Shown here in pieces: positions 1 to 8,651 of a stretch of 64,000 nt of DNA (position 1 is its first letter; each line of letters opens with the position of its first letter). The position numbers and the translations under genes are program-made. The notes under the pieces are model-generated. The model did no database searches. It was given only the letters and a program-made list of their open reading frames with translations, and was not told the DNA's origin. Source of the stretch: Streptomyces physcomitrii (GTDB lineage: Bacteria; Actinomycetota; Actinomycetes; Streptomycetales; Streptomycetaceae); the NCBI RefSeq assembly GCF_012273655.1, contig NZ_JAAWWP010000003.1, positions 310,001 to 374,000 on the forward strand. The letters run 5' to 3'.

Positions 1-267
1 TCCCGCCCGGCCAACCCGCCGGAGCGCCAGGGCACCGCCTCCGGGATCGTCAACATGGGCGGCTTCGTCGCCTCGATGACGACGCTCTTCCTGGTCGGTG
101 TGCTCCTCGACCTCACCGGCGACAACTACCGCCTGGCCTTCTGCGCCCTCTTCGTCCTCCAGGCCCTCGGCCTCAGCCAGATCCTGCGGCTGCGCGGCCG
201 GGCCGCCCGCCGCGAGGACGAGCGGCTGGTCGCGAGCCGGGTGGAGACGGTGCACGTCCCCGTGTGA
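1..267 (+). CDS. MFS transporter, C-terminal end (gene starts before the window)
   Basis: Only the last 88 residues are present; the frame is open from base 1 and closes with TGA at 265-267. The remnant begins with RQGTASGIVNMGG and carries two hydrophobic helices (about residues 17-38 and 46-62), then a short charged tail rich in Arg and Glu. Small-residue, Gly-rich entry into the last two helices followed by a basic cytoplasmic tail is typical of major facilitator permeases, and I infer that family. The substrate cannot be told from this fragment. The next gene converges on it with 40 bases between the stops. Confidence 0.75.
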   Translation, partial: SRPANPPERQGTASGIVNMGGFVASMTTLFLVGVLLDLTGDNYRLAFCALFVLQALGLSQILRLRGRAARREDERLVASRVETVHVPV

Positions 268-307
268 GAGCCGTACCCCGCGGGGGAGCCGTACGGGGAG
301 CGGCCGT

Positions 308-1132
308 TCAGAAGGTGATCACGATCTCCCGGAGCACCGCGTCCGCGAGTTCCTGGTCGCCCTCGGCCTTGATCTCCCCGGCGGCGGACTCCGGGGTGAC
401 GCGGCCGCAGGCGAGCCGGTAGAAGGTCTCCCAGTCCAGGCTGAGGGTCAGGGCGGGGCCGAGCGAGGGGGAGCCGTCGATGGTGCCCCGGCCGTTCGCG
501 TCGACCCGTACGGTGCGCAGGAACTCGACGGGGCCGCCGACGTCGAAGACGACCGCCGAACCGGGCGCCGCCCCGGCCCGCTTGGCGACGATCTTCGGCA
601 GCTCGTCGAGGATCATGTCCCGTACGACGGCGGAGCCCGGGGAGTCGAGGTCGCCGGGGGTCGCGAGCGCGGCGCGCAGGTCCTGTTCGTGGACCCAGGT
701 GTCGAAGACCCGGCTGCGCAGGTGGTCGTGGAGGGTCTGGTTCCGGCCGAGGAGTCCGCGGATCTCGGTGTCGGGCTCCCGGTACTCGTTGCGCAGCTGG
801 CGCGAGCGGCGGATGATCGTGTACTCCAGCTCCGCGGTCATCTCCGGGGCGGTGTGGTGCCGCCGGACGTCGACCTGGACCTCCATGTACCGCTGCGGCT
901 CGGTCTTCACGTGGTAGAGGTCGCGCGGCAGGGTGTGGATGGGGCGGGGGTCGCCGAGCGCCTCGCACTCCATGCCGATCACATGGGAGACGACGTCCCG
1001 CACCGACCAGCCGCGGCAGGGGGTCGCCCGGTTCCACTCCCGGTCGGGCAGCGGCGTCACCAGCTGGGATATCGCTTCTGCGGCGTGGGTCCAGGCATCG
1101 GCATAGGGCTGAAGGCTGGGATGGAGACTCAC
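308..1132 (-). CDS. Maleylpyruvate isomerase-family, mycothiol-dependent protein
   Basis: A 274-residue protein of the DinB/maleylpyruvate isomerase N-terminal family found in mycothiol-producing actinobacteria. The N-terminal four-helix domain (about 1-150) contains the family opening 'TPCRGWSVRDVVSHV' with a conserved His and, further on, 'DTWVHEQDLRAAL', whose His would complete the metal site. The C-terminal part (about 180-270) is an SCP2-like lobe. I chose the GTG at 1132 (V-S-L-H-P) because GAGGGG lies five bases upstream; the open frame runs further but has no better site. Members use mycothiol as thiol cofactor or detoxify small molecules; the substrate here is not predictable. It is transcribed away from the nitrilase gene. 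Confidence 0.8.
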   Translation of the reverse strand: MSLHPSLQPYADAWTHAAEAISQLVTPLPDREWNRATPCRGWSVRDVVSHVIGMECEALGDPRPIHTLPRDLYHVKTEPQRYMEVQVDVRRHHTAPEMTAELEYTIIRRSRQLRNEYREPDTEIRGLLGRNQTLHDHLRSRVFDTWVHEQDLRAALATPGDLDSPGSAVVRDMILDELPKIVAKRAGAAPGSAVVFDVGGPVEFLRTVRVDANGRGTIDGSPSLGPALTLSLDWETFYRLACGRVTPESAAGEIKAEGDQELADAVLREIVITF

Positions 1133-1370
1133 GAGACCCCTCGGGCGTGGCGGACGTACGGTGGCCGGCGGTTGCTGGTCGGACGGTGTCGGCCGGGCGG
1201 CGGACCCGCGCGGAGGCCGACCGCGGTGGAGCGGTGCCGACTGTTTTCGGTCGTGGAAGGCCGGGGGCTCCCCCGCTACAGACAGTACGCTGCCCGAAGG
1301 CACCCCGGCAGTGCTTTCGGATGACGATCGTAGGCCGTAACGACGACCCCAACGCCAGGACGGTGGTACT

Positions 1371-2150
1371 GTGCGCGCTTCCCTCCTCCAGATCGGACCA
1401 GACGGCGACGAACCGGTGGATTCCCTTCGTGACAGGGCGAGTTCGCTGGTACAGGAGCAAGCGGGGGCGGATCTGGTGATCCTCCCCGAGCTGTGGACCA
1501 CCGGCGCCTTCGCCTTCGAGCGCTTCGCCGCGGAGGCCGAGCCGCTGCGCGGGCCCACCTACGAGCTGATGGCCGAATCCGCGCGGAAGACCGGGGTGTG
1601 GCTGCACGCCGGGTCGATCCCGGAGCGCGCCGAGGACGGCACCCTCTACAACACCTCGCTGGTCTTCGGCCCGGACGGCGAACTCGCCGCCTCCTACCGC
1701 AAGATGCACCGCTTCGGCTTCGACCGGGGCGAGGCGGTCCTGATGGGCGCGGGCACGGAGCTGGTCACGGTTGCGCTGCCCGGCACCACGCTCGGCCTGG
1801 CCACCTGCTACGACCTGCGCTTCCCCGAGCTGTTCCGGGGCCTGGTCGACGCGGGCGCCGAACTCCTGGTGGTCCCCGCGGGCTGGCCCGAGCGCCGCCG
1901 CGCCCACTGGACCCTGCTCGCCCAGGCCCGCGCCGTCGAGAACCAGGCGTACGTCCTGGCCGTCGGCTCGGCCGGTACGCACGCCGGGGTGCCGCAGGCC
2001 GGGCACAGCATCGCCGTCGACCCCTGGGGCGCGGTGCTCGCGGAGGCGGGCCACGGCCAGCAGGTGCTCACCGTGGACCTGGACCCGGCCCGGGTCGCCG
2101 CCACCCGCGAGGAGTTCCCGGCGCTGAAGGACCGGGTCCTCGGCCGCTGA
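1371..2150 (+). CDS. Nitrilase-superfamily carbon-nitrogen hydrolase
   Basis: A 259-residue amidase-like enzyme. The Glu-Lys-Cys triad is visible in order: E40 in VILPELW, K111 in SYRKMHRFG and C146 in LATCYDLRFPE. Length and spacing fit the single-domain omega-amidase/carbamoylase branch of the family, cytosolic enzymes that cleave non-peptide C-N bonds. The GTG at 1371 is preceded by GGACGG; a start further downstream would remove the first beta strand (RASLLQIG). The specific substrate (omega-amide of ketoglutaramate, deaminated glutathione or another amide) cannot be decided from sequence. It is convergent with the LURP-one-related gene. Confidence 0.9.
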   Translation: MRASLLQIGPDGDEPVDSLRDRASSLVQEQAGADLVILPELWTTGAFAFERFAAEAEPLRGPTYELMAESARKTGVWLHAGSIPERAEDGTLYNTSLVFGPDGELAASYRKMHRFGFDRGEAVLMGAGTELVTVALPGTTLGLATCYDLRFPELFRGLVDAGAELLVVPAGWPERRRAHWTLLAQARAVENQAYVLAVGSAGTHAGVPQAGHSIAVDPWGAVLAEAGHGQQVLTVDLDPARVAATREEFPALKDRVLGR

Positions 2151-2228
2151 AGGGGCCCCGGGCGGCGGCCGGTTCGGGCTTCCGAGCGGCCGCCGGTTCC
2201 GGCCGGCGGCCACCCGTCCGCCGGTCCC

Positions 2229-2759
2229 CTAGTCCTCGTCGCGTTCCTTGTCCGCGAGATGGATCACACAGACCGCGACGGCGATGAGCAGCGCCGGGTC
2301 GGCGTCCTCGCGTACCACCTCGACGCCGTAGGTCTCCCGCACGCGCAGCCAGCGGCGGGAGATGTCCGCGAGGAGTTCGCCGTCGTACTCGACGGCGAAC
2401 TCGCGGTCCAGGATCTTGCCGCTGACGTCGAGTTCGGTGCCGTCGGCGAGGCTGACGCGGTAGTGGTTGCGCAGCAGGGACAGGCGCTTGCGCTTGATGG
2501 TGGCGAGGTCCTCGCCGTCCCGGGAGATCACCATGGTGTCGCGCAGCGCGAACATCTTCTGGTGGATGTCGATGAGGACGTTGCCGCCGGTGTCCTTCAG
2601 CTCGAAGGTGTCCCGCAGCCGCATCGCCTTGCCGTCGACGAGGAAGACCTTGGCGCCGTGCTCGTCCTCGATCCAGTAGTCCTCCCCGATGCCGAGGAGC
2701 CGGTCGCGTACGAGGTACTTGCCTGAGCGGGGAGTGTGGTCCCCGGGGGAGTTCCGCAT
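2229..2759 (-). CDS. LURP-one-related (LOR/DUF567-type) protein
   Basis: A 176-residue protein with the tubby-like LURP-one fold: 'KYLVRDRLLGIGEDYWIEDE' leads into repeated beta-hairpins (residues about 14-150) with the alternating pattern of a 12-stranded barrel around a C-terminal hydrophobic helix (ALLIAVAVCVIHLA, about 155-170). Streptomyces homologues are about 165 residues. I prefer the ATG at 2759 (GGGGAAG nine bases upstream) over the GTG at 2792, which lacks a ribosome site. The function of bacterial LOR proteins is not established; phospholipid or membrane-surface binding has been proposed by analogy with scramblases. It is divergent from the cupin gene, about 100 bases away. Confidence 0.8.
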   Translation of the reverse strand: MRNSPGDHTPRSGKYLVRDRLLGIGEDYWIEDEHGAKVFLVDGKAMRLRDTFELKDTGGNVLIDIHQKMFALRDTMVISRDGEDLATIKRKRLSLLRNHYRVSLADGTELDVSGKILDREFAVEYDGELLADISRRWLRVRETYGVEVVREDADPALLIAVAVCVIHLADKERDED

Positions 2760-2839
2760 GCTGGACGGCTTCCCCGGGGGCGGGCGGATCACGCGGGTGC
2801 GGCCCGCTTGTTAGCCTCACGGCCCAGGGAGGACGAGTC

Positions 2840-2860
2840 ATGGCGGGCGAGGACGGCTGA
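2840..2860 (+). CDS. Seven-codon leader reading frame (MAGEDG) ahead of the cupin gene
   Basis: ATG-GCG-GGC-GAG-GAC-GGC-TGA, whose stop overlaps the cupin ATG by one base (TGATG). It has the better ribosome site of the two (GGGAGGA about seven bases upstream); the cupin ATG has only GAGGAC, inside this frame. A likely -10 (TAGCCT, about 2812) lies just upstream. I infer that ribosomes enter here and restart on the cupin. The frame is too short to prove it is translated. Confidence 0.35.
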   Translation: MAGEDG

Positions 2861-3267
2861 TGGCGGACGAGGTCTACGTGGGCCGGGCGGGCCCGGACGC
2901 GGCGCTCGACCGCGGCTGGCTGCTCGGGCACTTCAAGGACCCCGGCGACCCCCGGCACAGCGAGGCCGTGGAGATCAAATGGGGCGTCCACCCGCCCGGC
3001 GACACCCGCGCCGCCTGGGTGCGCGGCGAGGAGCGCACCGCCCTGCTGGTACTGATCTCCGGGCGCTTCCGGATGGAGTTCCCGGGCCGCGCGGTGACCC
3101 TGGCCGAACAGGGCGAGTACGTGGTCTGGGGCAAGGGCGTCGACCACTCCTGGTACGCCGAGGAGGCCTCGGTGGTGCTCACCGTGCGCTGGCCCTCGGT
3201 GCCCGGCTACCGGGTGCCGGCGCCGGGCCCGGGCGGGGAGCTGGGGGATGGCACCCTGGAACCATGA
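2860..3267 (+). CDS. Small cupin-domain protein
   Basis: A 135-residue single-domain cupin. The beta-barrel signature runs from 'HPPGDTRAAWVRGEERTALL' through 'LISGRFRMEFPGR' to 'EYVVWGKGVDHSWYAEEASVVLTVRW', with one His (HSW) in the second motif and no full HxH...E metal site. It may therefore be a non-enzymatic or divergent cupin. Homologues in Streptomyces are often mislabelled as signal peptidase I; nothing here supports a peptidase. The ATG at 2860 overlaps a short leader frame, and the stop overlaps the next start (ATGA at 3264-3267), so it is probably co-translated with the thioredoxin-NHL protein. Confidence 0.75.
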   Translation: MADEVYVGRAGPDAALDRGWLLGHFKDPGDPRHSEAVEIKWGVHPPGDTRAAWVRGEERTALLVLISGRFRMEFPGRAVTLAEQGEYVVWGKGVDHSWYAEEASVVLTVRWPSVPGYRVPAPGPGGELGDGTLEP

Positions 3268-5111
3268 ACGACGTGCCCCCGGCCCCCCGCCGCCCCCGTG
3301 TCCGCGCCCCCGAGCTGACCGGTGAGGGCGGCTGGCTCAATACCGGCGGCAGGGAGCTGAGCCTCGCCGGGCTGCGCGGGCGCATCGTGATCCTCGACTT
3401 CTGGACCTTCTGCTGCATCAACTGCCTGCACGTCCTGGACGAGCTGCGCGAGCTGGAGGAGAAGCACCGGGACACCGTGGTGATCATCGGGGTGCACTCG
3501 CCGAAGTTCGTGCACGAGGCCGAGCACGCGGCCGTGGTGGACGCCGTCGAGCGCTACGGGGTCGAGCACCCGGTCCTCGACGACCCGGGGCTCACGACCT
3601 GGAAGCAGTACGCGGTCCGGGCCTGGCCGACCCTGGTGGTGGTCGACCCGGAGGGCTATGTCGTCGCCCAGCACGCGGGCGAGGGCCACGCCCACGCGCT
3701 GGTCCGGCTGGTCGCGGAGCTGGAGGCCGAGCACGCCGCCAAGGGCACCCTGCGGCGCGGCGACGGCCCCTACGTACCGCCGGAGCCGGTCGCCACCGAT
3801 CTGCGCTTCCCCGGCAAGGCGCTGCTGCTCCCCTCGGGGAACCTCCTGGTCTCCGACACCACCCGGCACCAGCTGGTCGAGCTGGCCCCGGACGGGGAGC
3901 GGGTGGTGCGCCGGATCGGCTCCGGGCAGCGCGGCCGCACCGACGGGGAGCCCGCCGCCGCCTCCTTCAGCGAGCCGCAGGGGCTCGCGCTGCTCGACGA
4001 CTCCACCGTGGTCGTCGCGGACACCGTCAACCACGCGCTGCGCGCCCTCGACCTGGACTCCGGGCGGGTGCGCACCCTCGCGGGCACCGGCAGGCAGTGG
4101 TGGCAGGGCTCGCCGGTCAGCGGCCCGGCCCGCGAGGTCGCCCTCTCCTCGCCCTGGGACGTGGCGCTCTTCGGCGGCAAGGTGTGGATCGCCATGGCGG
4201 GCGTGCACCAGCTGTGGACGTACGACCCGGCCGCCGGGCGGGTCGAGGTGGCGGCGGGCACCACCAACGAGGGGCTGCTCGACGGCCCCGGGGAGCAGGC
4301 CTGGTTCGCGCAGCCCTCCGGGCTCGCCGCGGCCGGGGACCGGCTCTGGCTCGCCGACTCCGAGACCTCCGCGCTGCGCTGGGTGGACACCGGCGGCGCC
4401 GTGCACACCGCGGTCGGCACCGGCCTCTTCGACTTCGGCCACCGCGACGGGGCGGCGGAGCAGGCGCTGCTCCAGCACCCGCTCGGGGTCACCGCGCTGC
4501 CGGACGGCTCGGTCGCCGTCAGCGACACCTACAACCACGCGCTGCGCCGCTACGACCCCGCGACCGGCGAAGTCACCACGCTGGCAACGGACTTGCGGGA
4601 GCCCTCGGACGCGGTCCTGGTCGGCGGGGACATCGTGGTGGTGGAGTCGGCCCGGCACCGGCTGACCCGGCTGCGGCTGCCCGAGGAGGCGGTACGGGTG
4701 GAGTCCGTCGCCCACCGCACGCAGCGCGCCGCCACCGAGGTCGCGCCGGGCAGCCTCGCCCTGGACATCGTCTTCCAGGCCCCCGCGGGCCAGAAGCTCG
4801 ACACCCGCTACGGCCCCTCCACCCGCCTGCTGGTCTCCGCCACCCCGCCGGAGCTCCTCCTCGGCGGCGAGGGCCCCGGCACCGACCTGGCCCGCACCCT
4901 GGAGCTCAACCCGGAGCTGACCGAGGGCGTCCTGCACGTCTCCGCGATGGCCGCCTCCTGCGACGACGACCCGGCCAACACCTACCCGGCCTGCCATGTG
5001 CACCAGCAGGACTGGGGTGTGCCGGTCACCGTCACCGCGGGCGGCGCGACCCGGCTGCCGCTGGTGCTCGCGGGGATGGACGAGGAGGGGGCGGGGGTCG
5101 CGGAAGGCTGA
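3264..5111 (+). CDS. Thioredoxin-like protein with NHL beta-propeller
   Basis: A 615-residue protein. Residues about 20-165 form a thioredoxin/TlpA-type domain ('IVILDFWTF' followed by C50-C51-I-N-C54, so the redox pair is C51/C54, plus the cis-Pro region 'RAWPTLVVVDPEG'). Residues about 180-480 carry at least five NHL repeats (for example 'PQGLALLDDSTVVVADTVNHALR', 'PLGVTALPDGSVAVSDTYNHALR'). A C-terminal beta domain follows with two late cysteines. There is no signal peptide, so it is probably cytosolic. The domain order matches bacterial relatives of NHLRC2. Its four-base overlap with the cupin gene argues for one transcription unit. It is probably a thiol-disulfide oxidoreductase; no partner is evident. 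Confidence 0.88.
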   Translation: MNDVPPAPRRPRVRAPELTGEGGWLNTGGRELSLAGLRGRIVILDFWTFCCINCLHVLDELRELEEKHRDTVVIIGVHSPKFVHEAEHAAVVDAVERYGVEHPVLDDPGLTTWKQYAVRAWPTLVVVDPEGYVVAQHAGEGHAHALVRLVAELEAEHAAKGTLRRGDGPYVPPEPVATDLRFPGKALLLPSGNLLVSDTTRHQLVELAPDGERVVRRIGSGQRGRTDGEPAAASFSEPQGLALLDDSTVVVADTVNHALRALDLDSGRVRTLAGTGRQWWQGSPVSGPAREVALSSPWDVALFGGKVWIAMAGVHQLWTYDPAAGRVEVAAGTTNEGLLDGPGEQAWFAQPSGLAAAGDRLWLADSETSALRWVDTGGAVHTAVGTGLFDFGHRDGAAEQALLQHPLGVTALPDGSVAVSDTYNHALRRYDPATGEVTTLATDLREPSDAVLVGGDIVVVESARHRLTRLRLPEEAVRVESVAHRTQRAATEVAPGSLALDIVFQAPAGQKLDTRYGPSTRLLVSATPPELLLGGEGPGTDLARTLELNPELTEGVLHVSAMAASCDDDPANTYPACHVHQQDWGVPVTVTAGGATRLPLVLAGMDEEGAGVAEG

Positions 5112-5133
5112 GGCGGCCCGGCCGTGCGGGCGG

Positions 5134-5913
5134 TCAAGTCCGCAGGTAGGAAGCCCCGTTGAGGTCGAGGACGGTGCCGGAGGCCCACTGGGCCTCCGGC
5201 GAGGCCAGCCAGAGCACCGCCGCGGCGACCTCCTCGGGCTCGGCGACCCGGCCGAACGGCGACTGGGCGCGGATCATCTCGCCGGAGGCGCCGCTGAGCC
5301 GGTCCGCGACACGCTCGGTGGCGAAGAAGCCGGGCGCGACGGAGGCCACCCCGATGCCGTGCGGGGCGAGGGCGACCGCCAGGGACTGCCCGAGGGCGTG
5401 CACCGCGGCCTTGGTGGCGCCGTAGGCGGGGTGCTCGGGCTCGCCCCGGAAGGCCCCCCGGGAGCCGATGTTGACGATCCGCCCGCCGGAGCCCTGCGCG
5501 ATCATGCGCTGGGCGGCGAGGTGGCTGAGGTGCGCGGTGGCGAGCAGGTTGACGTTCACCTGCTGCTGCCAGGCGGCGACCCAGTCGGCGTAGGAGGTCT
5601 CGGCGGGCGGGTGCGCCGGGGTGCTCGCCGCCGCGTTGTTGACCAGCACGTCGAGCCCGCCGAGGCCGTCCGCCGCCTCGGCCGCGACGCGCTCGGCGCC
5701 CTCCGGCACCGAGAGGTCGCCGCCGACCAGGACATGGGCCCCTTCCGCGGGGGCCGCGAGCGAGTCGAGGGTGGCGCGGGCCTGCTCGGGGCGGCTCGCG
5801 TAGTGCACGGCGACCCGGTCGCCCCGGGCGGCGAAGGCCTGGGCGAGGGCGCGGCCGAGGCCCCGGGAGGCCCCGCTGACGAGGACGCGGCGGGCGGCGG
5901 GGGTGGCGGGCAT
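5134..5913 (-). CDS. Short-chain dehydrogenase/reductase (SDR, FabG-like)
   Basis: A 259-residue classical SDR. The Rossmann nucleotide motif is 'VSGASRGLGRAL' (residues about 11-22), the NNAA motif is 'LVNNAAAS', and the catalytic Ser-Tyr-Lys region reads 'IVNIGSRGAF...YGATKAAV', with Tyr and Lys four residues apart. 'VAPGFFATERV' follows the catalytic helix as usual. An Arg after the Gly-rich loop and 'HYASRP' at the end of strand 2 suggest NADP(H). The ATG at 5913 has AAGGTGATCC directly upstream. It is convergent with the NHL-thioredoxin gene (22 bases apart). The substrate is unknown. Confidence 0.88.
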   Translation of the reverse strand: MPATPAARRVLVSGASRGLGRALAQAFAARGDRVAVHYASRPEQARATLDSLAAPAEGAHVLVGGDLSVPEGAERVAAEAADGLGGLDVLVNNAAASTPAHPPAETSYADWVAAWQQQVNVNLLATAHLSHLAAQRMIAQGSGGRIVNIGSRGAFRGEPEHPAYGATKAAVHALGQSLAVALAPHGIGVASVAPGFFATERVADRLSGASGEMIRAQSPFGRVAEPEEVAAAVLWLASPEAQWASGTVLDLNGASYLRT

Positions 5914-5979
5914 GGATCACCTTGGGGGAGTAAGGGGGAGTCAACGCGCTGTACGGGCACTTGAGTCGACCGGCCGGGC

Positions 5980-6864
5980 TCAGTCCGGGCAGTTGCGCAG
6001 CGAGGAGTACTGGAGCCGGTCGTGGGCCAGCCGGATCCCCGGCAGCCAGAGCGTGTGCTCCTTCTGCCGGACCCGGTACCAGACGCTGCTGTGGCCGCCG
6101 ACCTCGTCGGTGACGGTCACCCCGTTGGCGATCCGGCAGTCGGCGGTCAGCCGGTCGCCGTGCCAGACATGGCCGCCGATATTGGAGGGCCGGTAGGGCG
6201 CGTACGGGTCCAGGGCGAGGCCGAGGCGGCACTCGCGGGCGCGCTCCCGGGCGTGCTCCCGGGTGCAGTTCTGGTCGATGTTGTGGACGGTGACCACCTC
6301 GGTCGCACTGCTCTTCCGCCCGTCCTCGCCGCCGGCGGAGGAGTCCTGGCCGAGCGACATGGCGAGGGCCGCGGAACCGGCGAGCACGACCAGCACACCG
6401 AGGCCCGCGAGCACGGCCAACCGCTTCCCGCGGCGCGGACCGCTCCGCTCGGGCCCGCCCGCCGGGTCCCCGTCCGCGGCCTCGGCGCGGTCCGCACCGT
6501 CCGGCCCGCCCGGTCCCTGCCGGGCCTCCCCCGCCAACTCCTGTGCCCCCGCGGCGTCCACGGCCAGATGCAGCAGCCGTACCAGCTCGGGGAGGCGGTC
6601 CTCGCCGGTGAAGGAGAGCTTGCACCACTGCACCAGGAGGCGTTCGTCGGGCAGCGACTGGCCGCGCAGATAGCGGGAGAGCGAGGAGCGGCTGGCCGGC
6701 AGCCGGCTCTCCAGGTCCGAGAGGCTCAGGCCCAGTTCGCCGTGCATGTGGCGCAGCGCCGTCACGAAGTCGCGTACCGGCCCGGTGAGTTGCTCGGGCA
6801 ATGGGGCGAGCGGCTTGCGGCGCGGGTTGTCGGGGCGCTTCTGGTTCCCATGCACGGACGGCAT
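5980..6864 (-). CDS. Membrane-tethered helix-turn-helix protein
   Basis: A 294-residue protein with an N-terminal XRE-like helix-turn-helix (about residues 25-85; 'LGLSLSDLESRLPASRSSLS' is the recognition region), an acidic Gly/Ala-rich linker, one transmembrane helix (about 148-170, 'RLAVLAGLGVLVVLAGSAAL') and an extracellular C-terminal domain of about 120 residues with three cysteines. The layout puts the DNA-binding part in the cytosol and a Trp/Tyr-rich domain outside. That is a common Streptomyces design whose function is poorly known; a surface sensor tied to transcription is one inference. The start is uncertain: ATG 6864 lacks a clear ribosome site, and a GTG at 6933 would add 23 residues. 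Confidence 0.75.
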   Translation of the reverse strand: MPSVHGNQKRPDNPRRKPLAPLPEQLTGPVRDFVTALRHMHGELGLSLSDLESRLPASRSSLSRYLRGQSLPDERLLVQWCKLSFTGEDRLPELVRLLHLAVDAAGAQELAGEARQGPGGPDGADRAEAADGDPAGGPERSGPRRGKRLAVLAGLGVLVVLAGSAALAMSLGQDSSAGGEDGRKSSATEVVTVHNIDQNCTREHARERARECRLGLALDPYAPYRPSNIGGHVWHGDRLTADCRIANGVTVTDEVGGHSSVWYRVRQKEHTLWLPGIRLAHDRLQYSSLRNCPD

Positions 6865-7083
6865 TTGAGCACAGCCGGAGCGTACATGCGAGGGGCACCT
6901 CCGCTCCCGGGTGGCGAAGGTGCCCCTACTCACACGATTCGGGCGGTGGCCCGGACCGGGCGGGTGACTGGCGACCGAGCGGCCCCCCGTGGCAGCTCGC
7001 TCGCCTGTCCCGTGCGCCGGTCCGGGTCCGCCTCGTGGAGCGTCCGGTCGTGGGGTACCGGACGCCGCTGGTGGAAGGACCGC

Positions 7084-8022
7084 TCAGTCGGTGTACTTCA
7101 GCGGCCGGTAGGGCTTGAACACCGTGTCGTTCAGTCCGTAGGTCAGCGAACGGTGGTCGGTGCCGTGGCCGCCGCGCTGCTCGTAGGCGGTGTAGGAGGT
7201 GTGCGCCTCGTCGTCCCACTTCTCGAACATCACGACGTGCCGGGTGTTGCTGTCGCCGTCCGCGTCGATGAGCAGGTCACCGGGGCGCAGGTCGGCCACC
7301 GCGATGGGCGTGGTGATCTCGGGGCTGGTCAGGCCCACGGTGTTCGGTCCGGGCGCGCCCAGGCCCAGCGCCATCGAGACATAGCCGGAGCAGTCCTGGC
7401 GGTAGCCGTCGGTCCAGAAGTCGGTCTGGCTGTACGGGACTTGGGCACCGTTGTTGGCGGTGAGCCAGGTGGCGGCGCGCTGCAGGGCCTCGGCGCGGGT
7501 GCCGCCGGGCTGCTGCGGCGGGGTCTCGCCGCCCTTGACCGGCACGCCCGGCAGCGAGTCCTGCGGGATGTCCACCGCGACCACGCTGAGGAAGCCCTCG
7601 ACGGGTGCGGTGAGATGCGCCATGTAGGTCGAACAGGCGCTGCCCTCGCAGACTTTGCGCCCGGTGTCCACCTGGTAGTCCGCGGTGATCCGGTCGGCCC
7701 CGGGCGTCGTCTTGTTGAGCGTGCCGACGGCCGCCGAGCCCGTGTCCGCCTCGGCGTGCACCACCCAGCCGGTCCCCCAGGTCGGGAACTCGGCCCCGGC
7801 GGCGCCCTGTCGGACGTCCGCGGCCGAGAGCGCCGTGGTGCCCGCCGCGCGGCCTTGGACGTCCACGGCCGCGTGGCCGGGTTCCGCGGCACCGGCCGCG
7901 GCCGAGAGCCCCGAGAGCCCCGCGACGGTGATCCCGCCCGCGGCGAGCGCGGGCAGCACCTTGCGGGTCAGTCGCCTGCGGAGTGCGCCATGCCCGTGGG
8001 ACGTGCCCCCGTGGTCCTGCAT
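7084..8022 (-). CDS. Secreted NlpC/P60-like peptidoglycan hydrolase
   Basis: A 312-residue exported protein. The N-terminus has a basic stretch (RRRLTRK), a hydrophobic core and an AxA-type site (AGAAEP, about 42-48), so it is a Sec or Tat signal. The C-terminal half is a papain-like amidase domain: C211 in 'RQDCSGYVSMALG', H262 in 'NTRHVVMFE' and a polar third position near E281. 'DLRPGDLLID' between them is the usual NlpC/P60 spacer. The middle (50-170) is unlike known domains I recognise and has a Cys pair (C125, C130). GAGGGGAGAGAGG precedes the ATG. It probably cuts peptide stems in the cell wall. Confidence 0.82.
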   Translation of the reverse strand: MQDHGGTSHGHGALRRRLTRKVLPALAAGGITVAGLSGLSAAAGAAEPGHAAVDVQGRAAGTTALSAADVRQGAAGAEFPTWGTGWVVHAEADTGSAAVGTLNKTTPGADRITADYQVDTGRKVCEGSACSTYMAHLTAPVEGFLSVVAVDIPQDSLPGVPVKGGETPPQQPGGTRAEALQRAATWLTANNGAQVPYSQTDFWTDGYRQDCSGYVSMALGLGAPGPNTVGLTSPEITTPIAVADLRPGDLLIDADGDSNTRHVVMFEKWDDEAHTSYTAYEQRGGHGTDHRSLTYGLNDTVFKPYRPLKYTD

Positions 8023-8292
8023 GCCTCTCTCCCCTCGATCAGGGGGCCGCCCGCACCGCGCCGGATGGCGCCGTACCGGGTGGCCCGCTCGACGGGACTC
8101 ATCCTGCGCCGCCCGAGGGGGCCCGCGCGGCGCCCGGGCCCCCGATGGGACGTGGATTCCGGCCGCACCGCGCTGACCTGCTGGGACGTCAGGCCGGTGG
8201 GCGAGGGACGGGACGTGCGCGCGGGTCCGCTGGGACGTGACGGGACACCGCGGGGGGCTCCGGGAGCCGGCCGGGGCTCTTCGGCGCCGGGC

Positions 8293-8511
8293 TCACAGGG
8301 GGTTCTGGTGGCGGTCCTCGACGACCGTGGCCTGCGGCACGACGGCCCGGCGCCGCTTGTAGATGCTGGTGAACGCGGCGACCCCGAGCAGACCGGCCGC
8401 CATCAGGATCACCCCGATGAGGTTCACATTCGCACCGTCAATGTCCCAGTCGGTGGCGAAGGCGAGAATGGCCCCCACGGCGATCAGCAGAATCGATCCG
8501 CCCAGGCCCAT
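8293..8511 (-). CDS. Small two-helix membrane protein (DUF6458 type)
   Basis: A 72-residue protein with two transmembrane helices: 'LGGSILLIAVGAILAFAT' (about 2-20) and 'LIGVILMAAGLLGVAAF' (about 30-48), a short acidic loop (DWDIDGANVN) and a basic tail (YKRRR). This matches the small actinobacterial family DUF6458, whose members are often stress-induced but lack a known role. I set the start at ATG 8511 because GAGGGAG is nine bases upstream; the in-frame TTG at 8520 abuts that site directly. It stands alone between the wall hydrolase and the aminopeptidase. Bases 8023-8292 upstream of the hydrolase hold no gene I can support. Confidence 0.78.
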   Translation of the reverse strand: MGLGGSILLIAVGAILAFATDWDIDGANVNLIGVILMAAGLLGVAAFTSIYKRRRAVVPQATVVEDRHQNPL

Positions 8512-8651
8512 ATGTCTCAACTCCCTCGTGCGTACGGAGTGTTCGTTCCGTATGGATGGTCGTTCGGCTCTGCTGCGGGTACCCGCAGGGCGTCAGGCCA
8601 TGCACGAGGGGCGGACGGAGCCGCCGCGCGCGGGGGCCGGGCCGCCGCCGC

